This document shows positions 1-10,176 of a stretch of 64,000 nt of DNA, piece after piece. Origin of the DNA: Pezicula radicicola (lineage: Eukaryota > Ascomycota > Leotiomycetes > Helotiales > Dermateaceae); contig PDUO01000011.1 in NCBI GenBank assembly GCA_003008705.1, positions 921,956-985,955 on the forward strand. The letters run 5' to 3'. The notes under the pieces are model-generated. The model had not been told where the DNA came from. It made no database searches and saw only the letters and a program-made list of their open reading frames with translations. Made by a program: the position numbers and the translations under genes. Position 1 is the stretch's first letter, and every line of letters begins with the position of its first letter.

Positions 1-1
1 T

Positions 2-520
2 GCAGAAAATCCCAGCACCTTGTGGAGTGAGTTATTTTTTGCAGCCTTTTTAGTAGATACTGGGCGCACAGATGAAGCCATCCCTCTCTTTGAAAAGTCG
101 ATTTCTGGCCTGAAGGAAGCAATCGGTAAATCCCCCGGAATTCAACATGTTGGAAAAATCATTGCTCCCTATCGCCAGATACTGATGAGCCATAGCGTCG
201 CTCTAGAAGACATTCCGAGAGACATCAGAACGGTAGCAGCTCTTTATGACCAAGCCGAAGAGGCAGTAGGGAAGGACAAGAAAGAGAAGGATTCTAAAGC
301 TTCGGCGCCCACTGAGACTCGACGACCAACCCCGAGCGAATATTGTCAGAACAAACAAAAGTTACCAAAGTTGGAGGCCGACGTACGGGAAAGGGATGCA
401 GGAAGTGAAAGTGATCGGATTGGAATTTTCAGAAGTCGTGGGTTCACTGAAGAACTATGGGCACAGATAATGGGCAATGGAGATGCATGGTACTCCATTT
501 GTGGCGGAAGTGAGATTTAG
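2..520 (+). CDS. TPR-like protein, 3' end only
   Basis: The reading frame is open from the first bases of the window to a TAG at 518-520, so this is the C-terminal part (about 172 residues) of a gene that starts upstream. The first 80 residues contain a helix-turn-helix pair with TPR character (AFLVDTGRTDEAIPLFEKSI), and the tail is charged and probably disordered, ending in a short conserved-looking stretch with GFTEELWAQIM. No catalytic motif is visible. TPR repeats usually mediate protein-protein contacts; fungal NB-ARC or kinesin-light-chain-like proteins often end this way, but I cannot name the family. No ATG is needed because the 5' end is missing. Confidence 0.55.
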   Translation, partial: AENPSTLWSELFFAAFLVDTGRTDEAIPLFEKSISGLKEAIGKSPGIQHVGKIIAPYRQILMSHSVALEDIPRDIRTVAALYDQAEEAVGKDKKEKDSKASAPTETRRPTPSEYCQNKQKLPKLEADVRERDAGSESDRIGIFRSRGFTEELWAQIMGNGDAWYSICGGSEI

Positions 521-1487
521 CCTATCTTAGACTTGTAAGGTAGATCTATAGTCCTAGAAAGAGAGTGATCCTGTCCAGACACTTAGAGTGAGGGCGAGAT
601 TGTGCGACACCCCTCGCCCACTAAAATATACCCAATTGAACGACGATCGATCTCTTTACCGACTCCATCAATGCTTAGCTACCGTACGAATTGGTCTATA
701 AGAGATTATTGTAATCAGGGAAAGTGAGTTACCCAAAGTCAAGTGAGTTACCCAAAGTCAAGTGAGTTACTCAAATCAAGTAAGTTATTCAAATTCATCT
801 CTTATGTCTGAATGGATAAGTATTGTTGAATTCGGTGAATATATGGGAATAGTCATGAGACAGTCCCCCATAAGTAGGTCCATTCTGGCACTCTAGCTTC
901 CACACAGAACACAAAACACAATACAGCTACTTTGCCACCACATGTTGCTGCTGTCCAAATAACCTTCCCATTCAACAAGTATTAAAAATAATCTCTTATA
1001 ATCCCAATTCTTACAATACATCTCTTATCATCCAATGCCCGAAGCTTAATGACTTCGTATAATGCAATTCCAAGTATCTGGGACCTAGTGTTTTTGTATC
1101 CACCAAAATTAACTTACATACAAAAGAACTAATTCTTAACGCCAGCCTTTAAATCCATTATTTCTAGTATTATCCTTAAATTCTTTGATCATTAAGTTCA
1201 GCCAACGCCACACCATCATACCATTGGCTAAGCCAACGACGTTGCCGGACTTACTCGGATTTAGTACACAAGGACACCTCAAAACCCACATTATCAGTTC
1301 CCAATAATCTAAAGTCCGCGGCAAGGAGAACATAAACTCCAGTTACAGTTTAAATATTAGACTAAGCAAGAGGTATAAATAACAGACTTGAGAACGTATT
1401 TAATTTCTTAATCATTCTTGAAAATAAAACCGAGAAAGACAAACATTTCAAATCAAAGAAAGCAGTTTTTAAAAAATACACACTAAA
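521..1487. other. Intergenic region with tandem repeat
   Basis: There is no supportable gene here. It holds a four-copy 19-bp tandem repeat at 722-796 (separate entry) and AT-rich promoter-like sequence just before the SDR start at 1488. Confidence 0.6.
722..796. repeat. 19-bp tandem repeat, four copies
   Basis: The copies start at 722, 741, 760 and 778. The unit is AAGTGAGTTACCCAAAGTC; the first two copies are identical and the last two are diverged by substitutions. The same GAGTTAC(C/T)CAA core recurs near 7476 and, more loosely, at 42121-42326 and 60217-60262. Confidence 0.9.
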
Positions 1488-2433
1488 ATGGCTCCACAAA
1501 AGACAGTAGTTCTCATCACCGGTAGGTTAACACCCTATCGATATTATAAAAGAGCAGAGATTGATAGCGTATTCTAGGTGCGAATAGTGGAGTGGGATTT
1601 GAATCAGCAGTTGCGATTGCAGCGGATTCTAAAGACTATCACGTTATCGTCGGGTCACGGTCAATCGAAAAAGGCCGAGAAGCAATTGCGGAACTTGGAA
1701 AGAGGAATCTAAAAGGTTCATTCTCGTTGCTTCAGCTTGATGTCACAGACGAGCCCGGCGTTGCGAAAGCCACCGAGACCGTAGAGAAGGAATTCGGCAA
1801 ACTTGATGTCCTCATTAATAATGCTGTAAGTTTCTAGTCCGTCGGAGCAAATTCGTCCTTGCCAGGTTCAATTTACTTATTCCTTCTGAATCATCTTATG
1901 TTACTCTCGATATACCTAGAACACGTAAGCTAAGTCCGAGTTTCTGGCTATAGGGAATTATTGTCAACGGAGACATCGCTCTCAGCGACCAAGTGCGAAA
2001 GACATTCGAAACAAACACTGTTGGACCCATCGTTGTCACCGAGAAATTCTTACCTCTCTTGAAAAAGTCAAGCAATGCTAGGATAATCTACGTTTCTAGT
2101 GACCTAGGCTCCATGGCTCATAGACAGGACAAGAACTATTGGTCTTCCAAAGTGCCAAGCCTTCCATACCGGGTCAGCAAAGCTGCTCTCAATATGGTGA
2201 TTGCGTATCAGTCAGTTGAGTTCGAGGAGTATGGGATCAAAGTATTCGGGTGTTGCCCAGGCTATGTGGTAACGAACTTAAGTGGCACGGGTGAGAAGGG
2301 ACGCGAGGAGCGAAAAGAACGTGGTGCTGGAAGCCCTGAAGTTAGTGGCCAGACTATCCTGTCTATTGTTAATGGTAGAAGGGATAAGGATGTTGGCAAG
2401 GTTGTTCATAAAGATGGTATTCACCCATGGTAA
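1488..2433 (+). CDS. Short-chain dehydrogenase/reductase, carbonyl-reductase-like
   Basis: A classical SDR of 253 residues, with exons 1488-1521, 1578-1825 and 1954-2433. Both introns have GT-AG ends and the joins are in frame. The nucleotide-binding motif TGANSGVG lies at residues 11-18 and is created by the first splice; NNAG is at about 92-95, also across a splice; the catalytic YRVSK is at 166-170, and the C-terminal CCPGYV(V)TN turn is typical. The family reduces carbonyls or oxidises alcohols with NAD(P)H in the cytosol. The start is the ATG at 1488, the only one that gives the complete Rossmann strand. A cytochrome P450 follows on the same strand about 950 bp downstream, so joint work in an oxidative pathway is possible but unproven. 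The substrate is unknown. Confidence 0.88.
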
Positions 2434-3384
2434 GGAGATAAGACCTGGTCGTTGTTTGTGAGACAATAAATTGTGAGACTCATGTTGCTGGATGCTGTTG
2501 AAAAATTATATACTCAAATTGAGGCGAGTTAGTCTTCTTGCGATTGGATGTGACCCTTCCCCTAATTCCCTTTTATGGCTGTGAGAAATTATCCATAAAT
2601 TCGAGACTGTTCGTCGTTGTCTTGTCCAATGACAGGATCCATTGGAAGGTTATTGCTCGCAACAGACAATAATGAGGGTGAAGGTTGGAGTCCAAGCTTG
2701 CGAAGACGTTTAATTCAATCAGAAGAGGAGCTACAGTAGGCTGGCCGCAGAGTTCGCGTCTGTAAAGGATGTTGAGTCGCGGCGATAGACTTTCCAAATT
2801 CTAATGCAGCATCGGGTTGCGAAGTTGCAGTTGGGTATGAGTTTCGTTTCTTTCAGCCAAAACGTACCAAGATTACGTTGTTCAAAGTTTTGTTCCACGA
2901 TTCTCGAATATACCCTGATCTGGAGAAAGCCACGAAAAGTTGACTCGAGTTCATCTGACCTGGACATAGGCTGAACCCGACAAGCCTAAAGGCAAAGCTT
3001 TTGCCACACCTTCGCATAAGATGCCCAAAATCGCCTAGCACTGCGTAGCGGAAGGCCCAGTGGCACGGCTTGGGCCAAACCAGATGTAGAATTCTTCACG
3101 TAGCCTCGCCTACATGGAATCATCAGACGAAAACAGACCACTGAAGACCCTTGAAACGTCAGAATGCAGCCATCTACACTACCTACAAAAGATCAGATCG
3201 GTGCTCGGAGTTTTGTCTTGAAAGCGTTGCGTAGGCTAGCATACAAGTTAGCGTTGCGATGTCACAAACGGTGACGGCTTTATATATCTATATATCGGCT
3301 CTTTCTCACTCTTTCGTCTACAGTATCTTGTTTGAGGCTTTCTTTCTACTTACCCTCGTGACACCTCGCAGCACTCTGGATGCG
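2434..3384. other. Intergenic region between SDR and P450
   Basis: No gene is supported. Open frames on the minus strand lack start context and motifs. A TATA-like stretch precedes the P450. Confidence 0.55.
3281..3295 (+). promoter_or_regulatory. TATA-like element upstream of P450
   Basis: TATATATCTATATAT lies 90-104 bp before the P450 ATG and is followed by a CT-rich tract, as is common in fungal core promoters. It was assigned by position and composition only. Confidence 0.35.
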
Positions 3385-5236
3385 ATGGGCATATCAATAA
3401 CCTCAAGTGCCTTGGCACTCGCCGGTGTAGTAAGTTGATCCGGAAAAAATGTAGAACTACTTCAGTACTAATTGATTCTTACATCCAGACTTTACTCTAT
3501 ACCTGCTGCCGCATTATTTATAACATCTACCTTCACCCTCTCGCGAAATTTCCAGGACCGAGAATCAACGCAGCCTTCCGTGTGCCATGGGCACTCAACA
3601 TTATCCATGGAGATATGGCAACCAACCTTCGTTCTCTTCATGCTCAATATGGGGAAGTTGTGAGGTTCGCGCCAGACGAAATCTCGATTATCACAGCTTC
3701 CGCTTGGAAAGAGATCTACGGACATTCAAGCAGTAGACTATTTGTGAAGGACAGCAAAGCATACAATCCTCCCAAAGGAAGAGTAACGTCTCTTTTGAAT
3801 GCAAATGAGGCAGACCATGCGCGATGCCGAAAATTACTCGCCCACGCTTTCTCCGACAGAGCATTAAGAGACCAGCAGGAGTTGATTAAAAGTTACGTCG
3901 ACAGTCTCATCAGCAATTTAGAAGACCGTGCCGTTGGGATGAAGACTGGAGAAAATGCAAAACCAGTCGACCTCGTCCAGTGCGTACTCAATTCCTCGGG
4001 CCCAAATTGCCCCTTTCGAGCCGATTAACCATCGCTCCTAAATCATGTTTGAGTTACTCGCGATTTATTTAGAACAAGTAAACTGACTCCGAGGTTCTGA
4101 GTATTAGATGGTATAACTTTACGACTTTCGATCTGATTGGCGATCTTGCTTTCGGCTCAAGCTTTAACTGCCTCAAAGCTTCATCCTTGCATCCATGGGT
4201 TGCTCTCATCTTTGCAAGTATTAAGGCCATGGTCATATTCAGTGTAGCCCAGCGGTACTCGCCACTCGACAAGATCCTTTTATTTCTGGCTTCACCAACT
4301 GGTAAAAATGAGAAACAAGCCTATCATTTGAGCATGACAAAAGAAAAGGTACATCAGCGACTAGAAACCGAGACGGATCGCCCAGATTTCATCGTAAGCA
4401 ACATGTTTCTTTGATACGTGCCCCTTAAACGCTCATCCACGACTTTGAGAGCATGCCTAATGACTCTCACTCCTGCTCTTTGAAAAAACATGGTTCTAAT
4501 TCGGCAAAAGACATATATCCTTAGACACAATGACGAGAAAGGAATGTCAGTGCCAGAACTGGAAGCCAATGCAAGTCTTCTCATCAAGGCTGGTTCGGAG
4601 ACAACAGCGACTGGCCTTTCTGGAGCAACATACCATCTCTTGAGGAACCCCGAAGCACTTGCAAAGCTGGTGCATGAGATCCGAAACACGTTTGCTTCCG
4701 AGGACGAAATGGATGCTTCAAATCTCTCCAACTGCAAATACCTCGACGCTTGTTTGAAGGAATCATTGCGCATGTATCCACCAGTACCTGTTGGTCTGCC
4801 TCGGAAGGTGACGGAAGACGCAGTGGTATCAGGCTATCATATTCCAAAAGGGGTGAGTCTTCATTGTTTTCCTTTGAATATCTGTCTGACAACAGCTTCT
4901 CTGCAGACGAAAATTCAAGTTCCCCAATGGTCGATACACTATAGTTCCGCTTTTTATGAACCCAAAAAGTTTGTTCCAGAGCGATGGCTCTCCCCAGATC
5001 CTACCAGCCCATACGCACAAGATCATCTTGAAGCTTTCGAGCCGTTCTCTCTCGGGCCTCGAAATTGCATAGGCAAGAACCTTGCATGGTTGGAGATGCG
5101 ATTGATCCTGGCGCGCGTCTTGTATGCGTTTGATTTGGAGCTCTTGGATAATAGTTGGGATCCGGAATTGCAGAAGGTATATATGTTGTGGCAGAAGCCG
5201 GCGCTTAATGTGCTGTTGCGGAAGAAGGTGGTGTAA
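3385..5236 (+). CDS. Cytochrome P450 monooxygenase
   Basis: A P450 of 497 residues in five exons: 3385-3429, 3489-3979, 4108-4393, 4511-4852 and 4907-5236. All introns are GT-AG and keep frame. It has an N-terminal hydrophobic anchor (about residues 3-25) followed by a proline-rich hinge (LAKFPGP), the oxygen-binding I-helix AGSETT at 301-306, the K-helix ESLR at 358-361, PERW at about 412-415, and the haem loop FSLGPRNCIG with the Cys ligand near 442. All catalytic landmarks are intact and the length is normal. By family it is an ER-bound haem-thiolate monooxygenase needing a CPR reductase. It resembles secondary-metabolism or detoxification P450s (isotrichodermin C-15 hydroxylase-type, CYP65-like), but the clan is my inference. 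The neighbouring SDR on the same strand is a plausible partner. Confidence 0.92.
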
Positions 5237-5278
5237 TTCTAATACTTGGGGCATGTAACACAACATATGAGAATGGCA

Positions 5279-5294
5279 TATATATATATATATA
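5279..5294. repeat. (TA)n microsatellite
   Basis: A run of eight TA dinucleotides in the 3' flank of the P450 gene. Confidence 0.85.
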
Positions 5295-5519
5295 GAATAA
5301 TGAAGATTGTTATGCGAATCGAATTGATGGTGTTGTTCGATTTTTGAATTTCACGCAATTTTTCCCTTGTCTCCTTTGCCCACAAATCCCTAAGTCACGA
5401 TTGGTCAGCCTTGGGAGGCGAGGCTAGCCCGAGGCTGGCTCGCCACAGACAAACAAATTCTCGACCCCTCGACCCCTCGACGACCCCGCCAAATTTTGAT
5501 CAACAGCATCATTTCCAAA

Positions 5520-7187
5520 ATGGCAGACCACCATCCTACAGCGCCTCCAGTTCTCTCAACTCCAGAGACGCACATATTCGAAGACCCTACACCCGTTGCA
5601 GCGCCCGCCAAAACTCCTTACCTCGCCGATGATGACGTTTTCCAAATCTATGAAATCTCGCGGACAGCAAAGGAAATACAAGAGGGGCGATGGAGGAAAA
5701 TAGCTCTGCAGTTTCCTGACAGTATGCTGCATGATGCACCGAGAGTCTTTCAAGCCTTGGAAAAAGAGTTGAGGACCCCTTGTGGAGCTTCCAACGAAAC
5801 TCTCCACGAAGCCCCCCTCAACGGCCTCGAGACGAGTTTCAACTGCCTCAGTACCGATGGCGAGATACAACGAGAACGTTTATACATACTCGCAGATACT
5901 TCATATGGGGCTTGCTGTGTAGACGAAATAGCAGCAGAACATGTGGATGCTGATGTGGTGGTACACTATGGCCGATCCTGTCTCTCACCAACAGCTCGCC
6001 TCTCAGTAATTTATGTTTTCACAACGCGACCTCTTCATGTCGCCCCCCTCGCATCTACCTTTAAAAGCACATATCCTTCCAAAGATGCATATATTATTCT
6101 TATGGCGGACATAACTTACAACTCGCATATTCCAGCCATCGCAGGAGCTTTACGGGATGCTGGATATACGAATTTAGTGATTCCAGAAGTAGTTCATGAC
6201 CCAGAATCTGCAATACCGAATAGGCTGGTGGATAAAGGACTAGACCTTGCGGAATACTCGCTATTTCATATTTCGGATCCACCGCCCAGCCTGCTGCTCA
6301 CCTTGAGTTCGAGGGTAAAGGACATGCATATCTACCCTTCGACAAGTACCGGTGGAGTTCCTGGTGCAGCACTTGAAGCACAGACTTCTCGAATACTTCG
6401 TCGTCGCTATGCAATTCTTACATCTCTGTCCACTTGTGCCGTCTTTGGAATTCTTATAAATACACTCTCTGTAAAGAATTACCTTCCTGTCATCGAGACT
6501 TTAAGATCACAAATTGCCGCAGCGGGAAAGAAATCTTACACCTTTGTTGTCGGCAAAGTAAATGCTGCAAAGATAGCAAACTTCAGTGAGATAGGTGGTT
6601 GGGTAGTGGTAGGATGCTGGGAGAGTGCCTTGATTGAGAGCACAGAATTTTATCGACCAATTATCACACCATTTGAGTTGGCCCTGGCGCTGATGGGAGA
6701 TGAGGAGCGAGTGTGGACTGGTGAATGGAAGAGTGATTTCAGTGATGTTCTAACAAACCCCCCTCCAACACTCCCTCCGTTCGACATTGAGCAGAAAGAG
6801 CTGCCAAAGAAAGAACATGAGCATATTGATATCACTGCCGACGAAGAAGACGATGAAGAGGACTCTGCACCTCCTGAATTTGACCTTCGTACTGGCCGAT
6901 ATGTTTCGCACAGTCGACCTATGCGAAAGACTGCTATCAAGTCTTCTGCTACACCCGATGCAGGTAGCGCCCAAACAGCGTCTCAAGTCCTCACGAGGCG
7001 ATCAAAGGGTGATTTAGTGACTGTCAATGGGACTGTAAGCCCCGGGGCTGAATATCTCCGATCGCAAAGGACATGGCAAGGCCTTGGCAGTGATTTTCAA
7101 GAAGAAGAGGGCTCGTCGCTGGTTGAAGAGGGCAGAAGTGGTGTCGCAAGAGGCTATACCGTTGGTGTTGGAGGAGAGCGACATTGA
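5520..7187 (+). CDS. DPH2: Diphthamide biosynthesis protein 2
   Basis: An intronless 555-residue protein. The start is the ATG at 5520 (context CCAAAATGG); the frame extends a few codons further 5' without another ATG. Dph2 pairs with Dph1 as an iron-sulphur radical-SAM enzyme that puts the 3-amino-3-carboxypropyl group on a histidine of elongation factor 2. Family landmarks are the opening FQIYEISRTAKEIQEGRWRK, DTSYGACCVDE with Cys 132/133, HYGRSCLSP, a Cys at about 306 (STCAVFG) and GCWESAL near 366, covering the cluster-ligand regions. An acidic and serine-rich linker (about 430-480) precedes the conserved tail with SLVEEGRSGVARGY. The length fits the yeast protein. It is a single-copy housekeeping gene with no link to its neighbours. 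Confidence 0.93.
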   Translation: MADHHPTAPPVLSTPETHIFEDPTPVAAPAKTPYLADDDVFQIYEISRTAKEIQEGRWRKIALQFPDSMLHDAPRVFQALEKELRTPCGASNETLHEAPLNGLETSFNCLSTDGEIQRERLYILADTSYGACCVDEIAAEHVDADVVVHYGRSCLSPTARLSVIYVFTTRPLHVAPLASTFKSTYPSKDAYIILMADITYNSHIPAIAGALRDAGYTNLVIPEVVHDPESAIPNRLVDKGLDLAEYSLFHISDPPPSLLLTLSSRVKDMHIYPSTSTGGVPGAALEAQTSRILRRRYAILTSLSTCAVFGILINTLSVKNYLPVIETLRSQIAAAGKKSYTFVVGKVNAAKIANFSEIGGWVVVGCWESALIESTEFYRPIITPFELALALMGDEERVWTGEWKSDFSDVLTNPPPTLPPFDIEQKELPKKEHEHIDITADEEDDEEDSAPPEFDLRTGRYVSHSRPMRKTAIKSSATPDAGSAQTASQVLTRRSKGDLVTVNGTVSPGAEYLRSQRTWQGLGSDFQEEEGSSLVEEGRSGVARGYTVGVGGERH

Positions 7188-7757
7188 TTTTGGATCGACT
7201 ATGCTTGAAAACACCAAATCGCTACACCTTTAAGGGATGTCGCCACATCGTTGCTGCATACGAAGAAAGAAAGTACGATGCATATACTTGGCACGGCTCG
7301 CTATGCTCAGTGGGAGAAGTTGAAGTTGCGAAAACGAGCTCTGGTAACTCATGATGCTTTACGGCCGATTAAGGCGCTAAGAAGTTTGTGTCCTCCGCTT
7401 CACCCACTGCTACTAGTCGCTCTTTAACTGGCCAACCACGCTCTCTAGGGTTAGTGGTGATTTGGGGGACACAGATATTTTTGAGTTACTCAAACCAAAT
7501 CAAGAGCTCGCCAAGAGAGGATATCTATTCCTTGTCAGAAGACCTAATCCAATTAAGCTAAGAGGATGAGAGATTTCATGCTTGTCTCGTCAGATGTTGT
7601 GAACATAAAAAGGGTTGGCCACAGTAATAATGCAAAAGGTTAGAGACGATGGCATGCTTGGTCAAATGAAAGGCACCCTGCACCTTGAGACTTTTGGTGA
7701 TTTCGTTTTTGGAGGGGCAAAAGTTGGAAATGAGCAAAACTTCCGAGGAATTACGGA

Positions 7758-8175
7758 GGTTCCGGCCAAACGTCATGCGAGTGCAGGGTACAAAGCCTGT
7801 AGCCTAAGCCTTATAGGGCCTATTGCCCTGTAAATACCGCTTAAGAAGCCTGTACGAAGGATAGATTTTTTGCACTTGAGCCTGGTCCAAGCGTTTCTTC
7901 ACCCAAATCAATCCATTTCACAGCTAAAACGTTTGGACCAGGCTCAAGTGCAAAAAATCTATCCTTCGTAGGGCTCATTCATTTAGTGACTAAGCACTAT
8001 AGTTGCTCTGCCAGCCTTGTAGTAGGGTTTCGCTTGATGTGCCCTCTAGCGTCCTGTCTTTAGCGTCTAAGCGCCGAAAAGCCCCTGTAAGGGCTACTAG
8101 CCTATAAGAGAACGCTGTAGCTCCAGGCTACTACAGGCTTTATAGCCTATGTTCGCACGACTTTTGGCCGGAACC
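7758..8175. mobile_element. Imperfect terminal-inverted-repeat element carrying a nested MITE
   Basis: The left end, GGTTCCGGCCAAACGTCATG from 7758, is matched by the reverse complement of the right end, GGTTCCGGCCAAAAGTCGTG from 8175. Similarity continues inward to a shared AAAGCCTGTAG about 35-45 bp in. The total is 418 bp, of which 118 bp (7853-7970) is a second element inserted inside it, leaving about 300 bp. There is no transposase frame, so it is non-autonomous. I see no clear target-site duplication: the left flank is ATTACGGA and the right flank AAACCTCA. The superfamily is therefore unassigned. Confidence 0.65.
7853..7970. mobile_element. 118-bp Tc1/mariner-type MITE with 44-bp inverted repeats
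   Basis: The first 44 bp (7853-7896) and last 44 bp (7927-7970) are reverse complements, with a spacer of only 30 bp, so the DNA can fold into a long hairpin. The ends read TACGAAGGATAG and CTATCCTTCGTA, giving a TA target duplication as expected for Tc1/mariner. The outer 17 bp and an inner 13 bp (GGTCCAAGCGTTT) of the inverted repeat are the same as in the transposase-bearing element at 42850-44394; the middle 14 bp differ. It carries no coding capacity and sits inside the element at 7758-8175. Confidence 0.9.
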
Positions 8176-10176
8176 AAACCTCAATGATAAAGGCAACAAG
8201 TAATAATACAGTCGTCAAACAACCACTTGATCACTCGTGTCTCGACGTCAAGAACCTAGTCCCCGATAATGAGCTCTACAAATGGCATTGAACAGCGAAG
8301 CTACCTCCATCATAAATCTGCATGAAAGCCGTCAGAAGCTTTCTGCTTCCGTCCCTTAGCACCTGAAGCCAATTGCCGATAAAGTGCATTCGTACGAATT
8401 ACTATGTGTACAACAAAATAGAGCAACTTCTCTAATCCTCCAAACGCCTATTCCACATATAGCTCATTTGGAAGTGCTGTACTATCTATGGCTTAGTCTC
8501 AAATTTTACAACACCAATGACTTGTCTTTAACCAACTGCCGCATAGTTAGCCACCCTCCCATTTCAGCATGGCTAGTTGCGATACGTCAAAATGTCTTGT
8601 CTACCCTAGCCAAGTAAAAACAAACAACGCACAATGAGCGGTGAGTAAGACACCTTACCTTTCTACCGGGGCTAGATTCACTCGCTTAGAAAAAGAAAAG
8701 GGGATAATCGACTCCGATTGCGTGATAGTTGAGCTTGATGATGCTTTCCCATTGCGAATTGGAACCGTCTTCATGCATAGGTAGATTTGCAAATCTAAGA
8801 ATCCCAGCGGAGATTCCTCATCCATTATGACTTACCAGGTTTGAAAATGATTTAACTTGTCAAACAACAACTTCACGAGTAATCGACGCGCATACCACGC
8901 TATCATCCTACCAGTAGCAAACTCAGGCGCTCCTCAGCTAAAACCACCACACATCTAGGCCTCTGCATTTTATAACTCACCGTCGTCCTGAGTGAGTATC
9001 CCATTCTTCTCTCGCCGAGTAGAAAAAGTTAACCCACACCATTTATGCCCTCAAAAGGCCCGTTAAACGACCCTAGATAGCCAACCAATCATGTTTTAGC
9101 CTAAAGCCATGATGTTTTTGGAGACTTGCTACTTCAAGTCTAGTTAGTCGTGCCCCGGATCCTCCACGGAGACTTAACCAAGACTATTACTTCTAGTCAA
9201 TGCTTGTTTTCTAGACCGTCCCGTCTAGAAGGTGGGCCCAAAGCATTAACGACTGCATTGCGCAACCTCGGTGACTAGCAACATCAAAGCACCTCATTAG
9301 GTGCTCAATACTATATCTATATCTCTAGATCTAAGCATCAAACAATGGCACCCGCCTCGAATGCAGGTACAAGCCAACGTTCAAAGCCAAAATCCGAACA
9401 GTCATAGAAACATGTACCTTCGTAAGCAATGCAATACTCTGAGCTACTAATACAGGAATGTCATCAGCGACTAAGATAAGAAGGGTAATCCAACAGAGCG
9501 TGATAAACCACAACGGGGACTCGGGGCCCAGTCAGCATTGAAAGAAGAGGGGATGCCTGTTAGCGGAAAGCCAAGCATCACGATCAAGTGTCACAAATAG
9601 CTAATGCAGCCAGGCTAGCTTTACAGTAAGAACCCTAAGGTCCAAAGTCACTAAACTCCTGAAAGGCCAGTAACAACCGCGGACTTGGAGATCTGCAGTA
9701 ATGCAACAGACCGTCATGCTGCATCGAGAGGGTGCGGTGTCGTCGCGTTACAGGTGCTGAGACCGCACGTGGGTCTTTGATAATGCACTCATCCGGCTCG
9801 CTCGCATTCAGTCCAACGCTACTCTGCTTCCATCAATGGAGTGAGGTATCACAGTACAAGCTTTGGAAAATCCAGGGACTATTTGAAAAAAGGCGCTCCA
9901 ATAGTTGGTGTTGAAAGGCTACATCGACCTCTTCCAAGATCCTCGGACTCTTTCATCCTGCACGTCAAAAGCCTCAGAAGCCACTGGTATGGCGGCAAGA
10001 TCTCGTAAGACACGTACACCAGCCATCCGTCTGCCCAGTTTCGGATAACAAGAAGCTACATCCTAGCATTTTAGGAACTATGCTAAGTACCTGAGTACAA
10101 AGAGCTTCCCATCCCCCCAGCGTCATTCCTATACCACGGAACGTGTCAGAACTCAATTCCTCCACGGCACATCAAA

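Larger units (their letters stand above)
7188..10176. other. Gene-poor repeat-bearing region
   Basis: There is no supportable host gene in about 3 kb. It holds a nested pair of inverted-repeat elements (7758-8175 and 7853-7970) and a GAGTTAC-type repeat relic near 7476-7500. A near-palindrome CTAGACCGTCCCGTCTAG lies at about 9211-9228. Between 8180 and 10176 all frames are short and lack family motifs; this may be decayed repeat or former gene sequence. Confidence 0.6.

Noticed and set aside
5496..5519. Longer N-terminus of DPH2
   Set aside because: The extension begins without ATG; the ATG at 5520 has good context and fits the family length.
9331..9513. Hydrophobic minus-strand frame like a membrane protein
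   Set aside because: Short, AT-rich, no start context or splice partners; hydrophobicity is likely compositional.
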